Below are positions 63,483-64,000 of a stretch of 64,000 nt of DNA, in pieces. This DNA is from Pteria penguin (Eukaryota; Mollusca; Bivalvia; Pterioida; Pteriidae). The stretch is from positions 55,491,739-55,555,738 of the forward strand of contig CM068584.1 of NCBI GenBank assembly GCA_035048485.1, read 5' to 3'. The position numbers and the translations under genes are program-made. The notes under the pieces are model-generated. The model was not told the DNA's origin and did not search any database. It worked only from the letters and a program-made list of their open reading frames with translations. Positions within the stretch are counted from its first letter, which is position 1. Each line of letters begins with the position of its first letter.

Positions 63483-64000
63483 ATGTCAACACATAGATTT
63501 CCCTTCTTCCATTTTACAAAATACTGCGTCCGATGCGAATACCCTTGTTTTCTGAAGGCTTTTATGTCTTTCGTAGTAGGACGATCATTGCTCTATTCCT
63601 GTGAGGATTGGTGTTGTATAAAACCATAACATATGCGTTGATGACGGTGCATGGATCTCATGTCTAACATTGGTATTTAAATACATAGGGTCTGATACTG
63701 GAGGTGTATGAGTGGTGATGATCGTACATGTTCAGATACAACGTCTTTATATAAAGATGACATATGGACTTGTAAATAGAGAAGTCCAATCCTTCCTCTT
63801 TTAATTGACACACTTTAATATTTCTCTGAATGATGATTCCTTATGTTTGGTTGACGTGAACAACCCATTGTTCAAAATAATGCTGCGTATGGGTCTCTAG
63901 TCGTTTATGTTTGTGATGATGAGTAGCCAGGCAACGAAATACACACAACTTGTCTTTATATTGGTTTTCTTCTTTTAGTCGTTGGACTGAGTCAATAAAG
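63483..64000. other. no gene seen
   Basis: Mixed-composition DNA to the window end; no repeat or domain recognised. Confidence 0.4.

Overview
The window looks like a transposon-dense, AT-rich intergenic or pericentromeric stretch of an invertebrate nuclear genome, most likely a bivalve mollusc. The reasons are GT-AG spliced mini-genes, many tRNA-derived SINEs, Helentron, IS3EU, Polinton, Gypsy, Tc1/mariner, Mutator-like and THAP remnants, and repeats of a style I associate with bivalves (that last point is inference from general knowledge). I see no convincing single-copy host gene, rRNA gene or CRISPR array. Nearly every coding signal belongs to a mobile element, and most are broken.

Layout. 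1-2.2 kb: a 90-bp tandem repeat and copy 1 of a ~1.8-kb unit with a micro-exon gene (+) and an intact CARD-domain gene (-). 2.8-3.2 kb: a 405-bp LTR-like repeat, seen again at 59.7 kb. 3.2-7.9 kb: a decayed Gypsy LTR retrotransposon (-) with recognisable polypurine tract, tRNA-Ser-type primer site and 5' LTR. 7.6-14.36 kb: a duplicated segment with THAP-domain remnants enclosing a SINE, a Tc1/mariner MITE, another THAP fragment and a tandemly duplicated Mutator-like transposase fragment. 14.36-20.45 kb: a truncated Polinton/Maverick-like element (-) with, in transcription order, DNA polymerase B C-terminus, small membrane protein, packaging-ATPase fragment, basic protein, zinc-finger/proline-rich protein, TBP-like protein, membrane protein, multi-zinc-ribbon protein, broken integrase, putative virion-type protein and a frameshifted small protein. 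Several of these genes share a TATA-type motif. 20.5-25.1 kb: a spliced coiled-coil gene, the tail of a second Polinton-like element (polB C-terminus on +, small protein on -), and copy 2 of the 1.8-kb CARD unit, here pseudogenised and hit by a SINE.

25.3-25.7 kb: Gypsy gag debris. 27.0-36.4 kb: a 5'-truncated Helentron (helicase plus endonuclease, one in-frame stop), followed by a three-exon RPA-like OB-fold gene whose last exon lies in a tandem duplication; one duplicate received a MITE and the other a SINE. 36.9-37.57 kb: a ~43-bp satellite. 37,570-53,762: a complete 16.2-kb IS3EU-type DNA transposon inserted in that satellite, with 6-bp target duplication, long inverted termini made of short palindromes, a spliced DDE transposase (-), a SAM-HECT cargo gene (+) and a nested 2.1-kb relative. 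53.8-60.1 kb: satellite remainder and several 130-180-bp tandem repeats. 60.8-63.5 kb: exons of an unrecognised multi-exon gene (-).

Functionally the two most notable sets are the Polinton block, where a self-encoded TBP-like factor sits among genes with a shared TATA motif, and the large IS3EU, which carries a ubiquitin-ligase-like gene between its termini.
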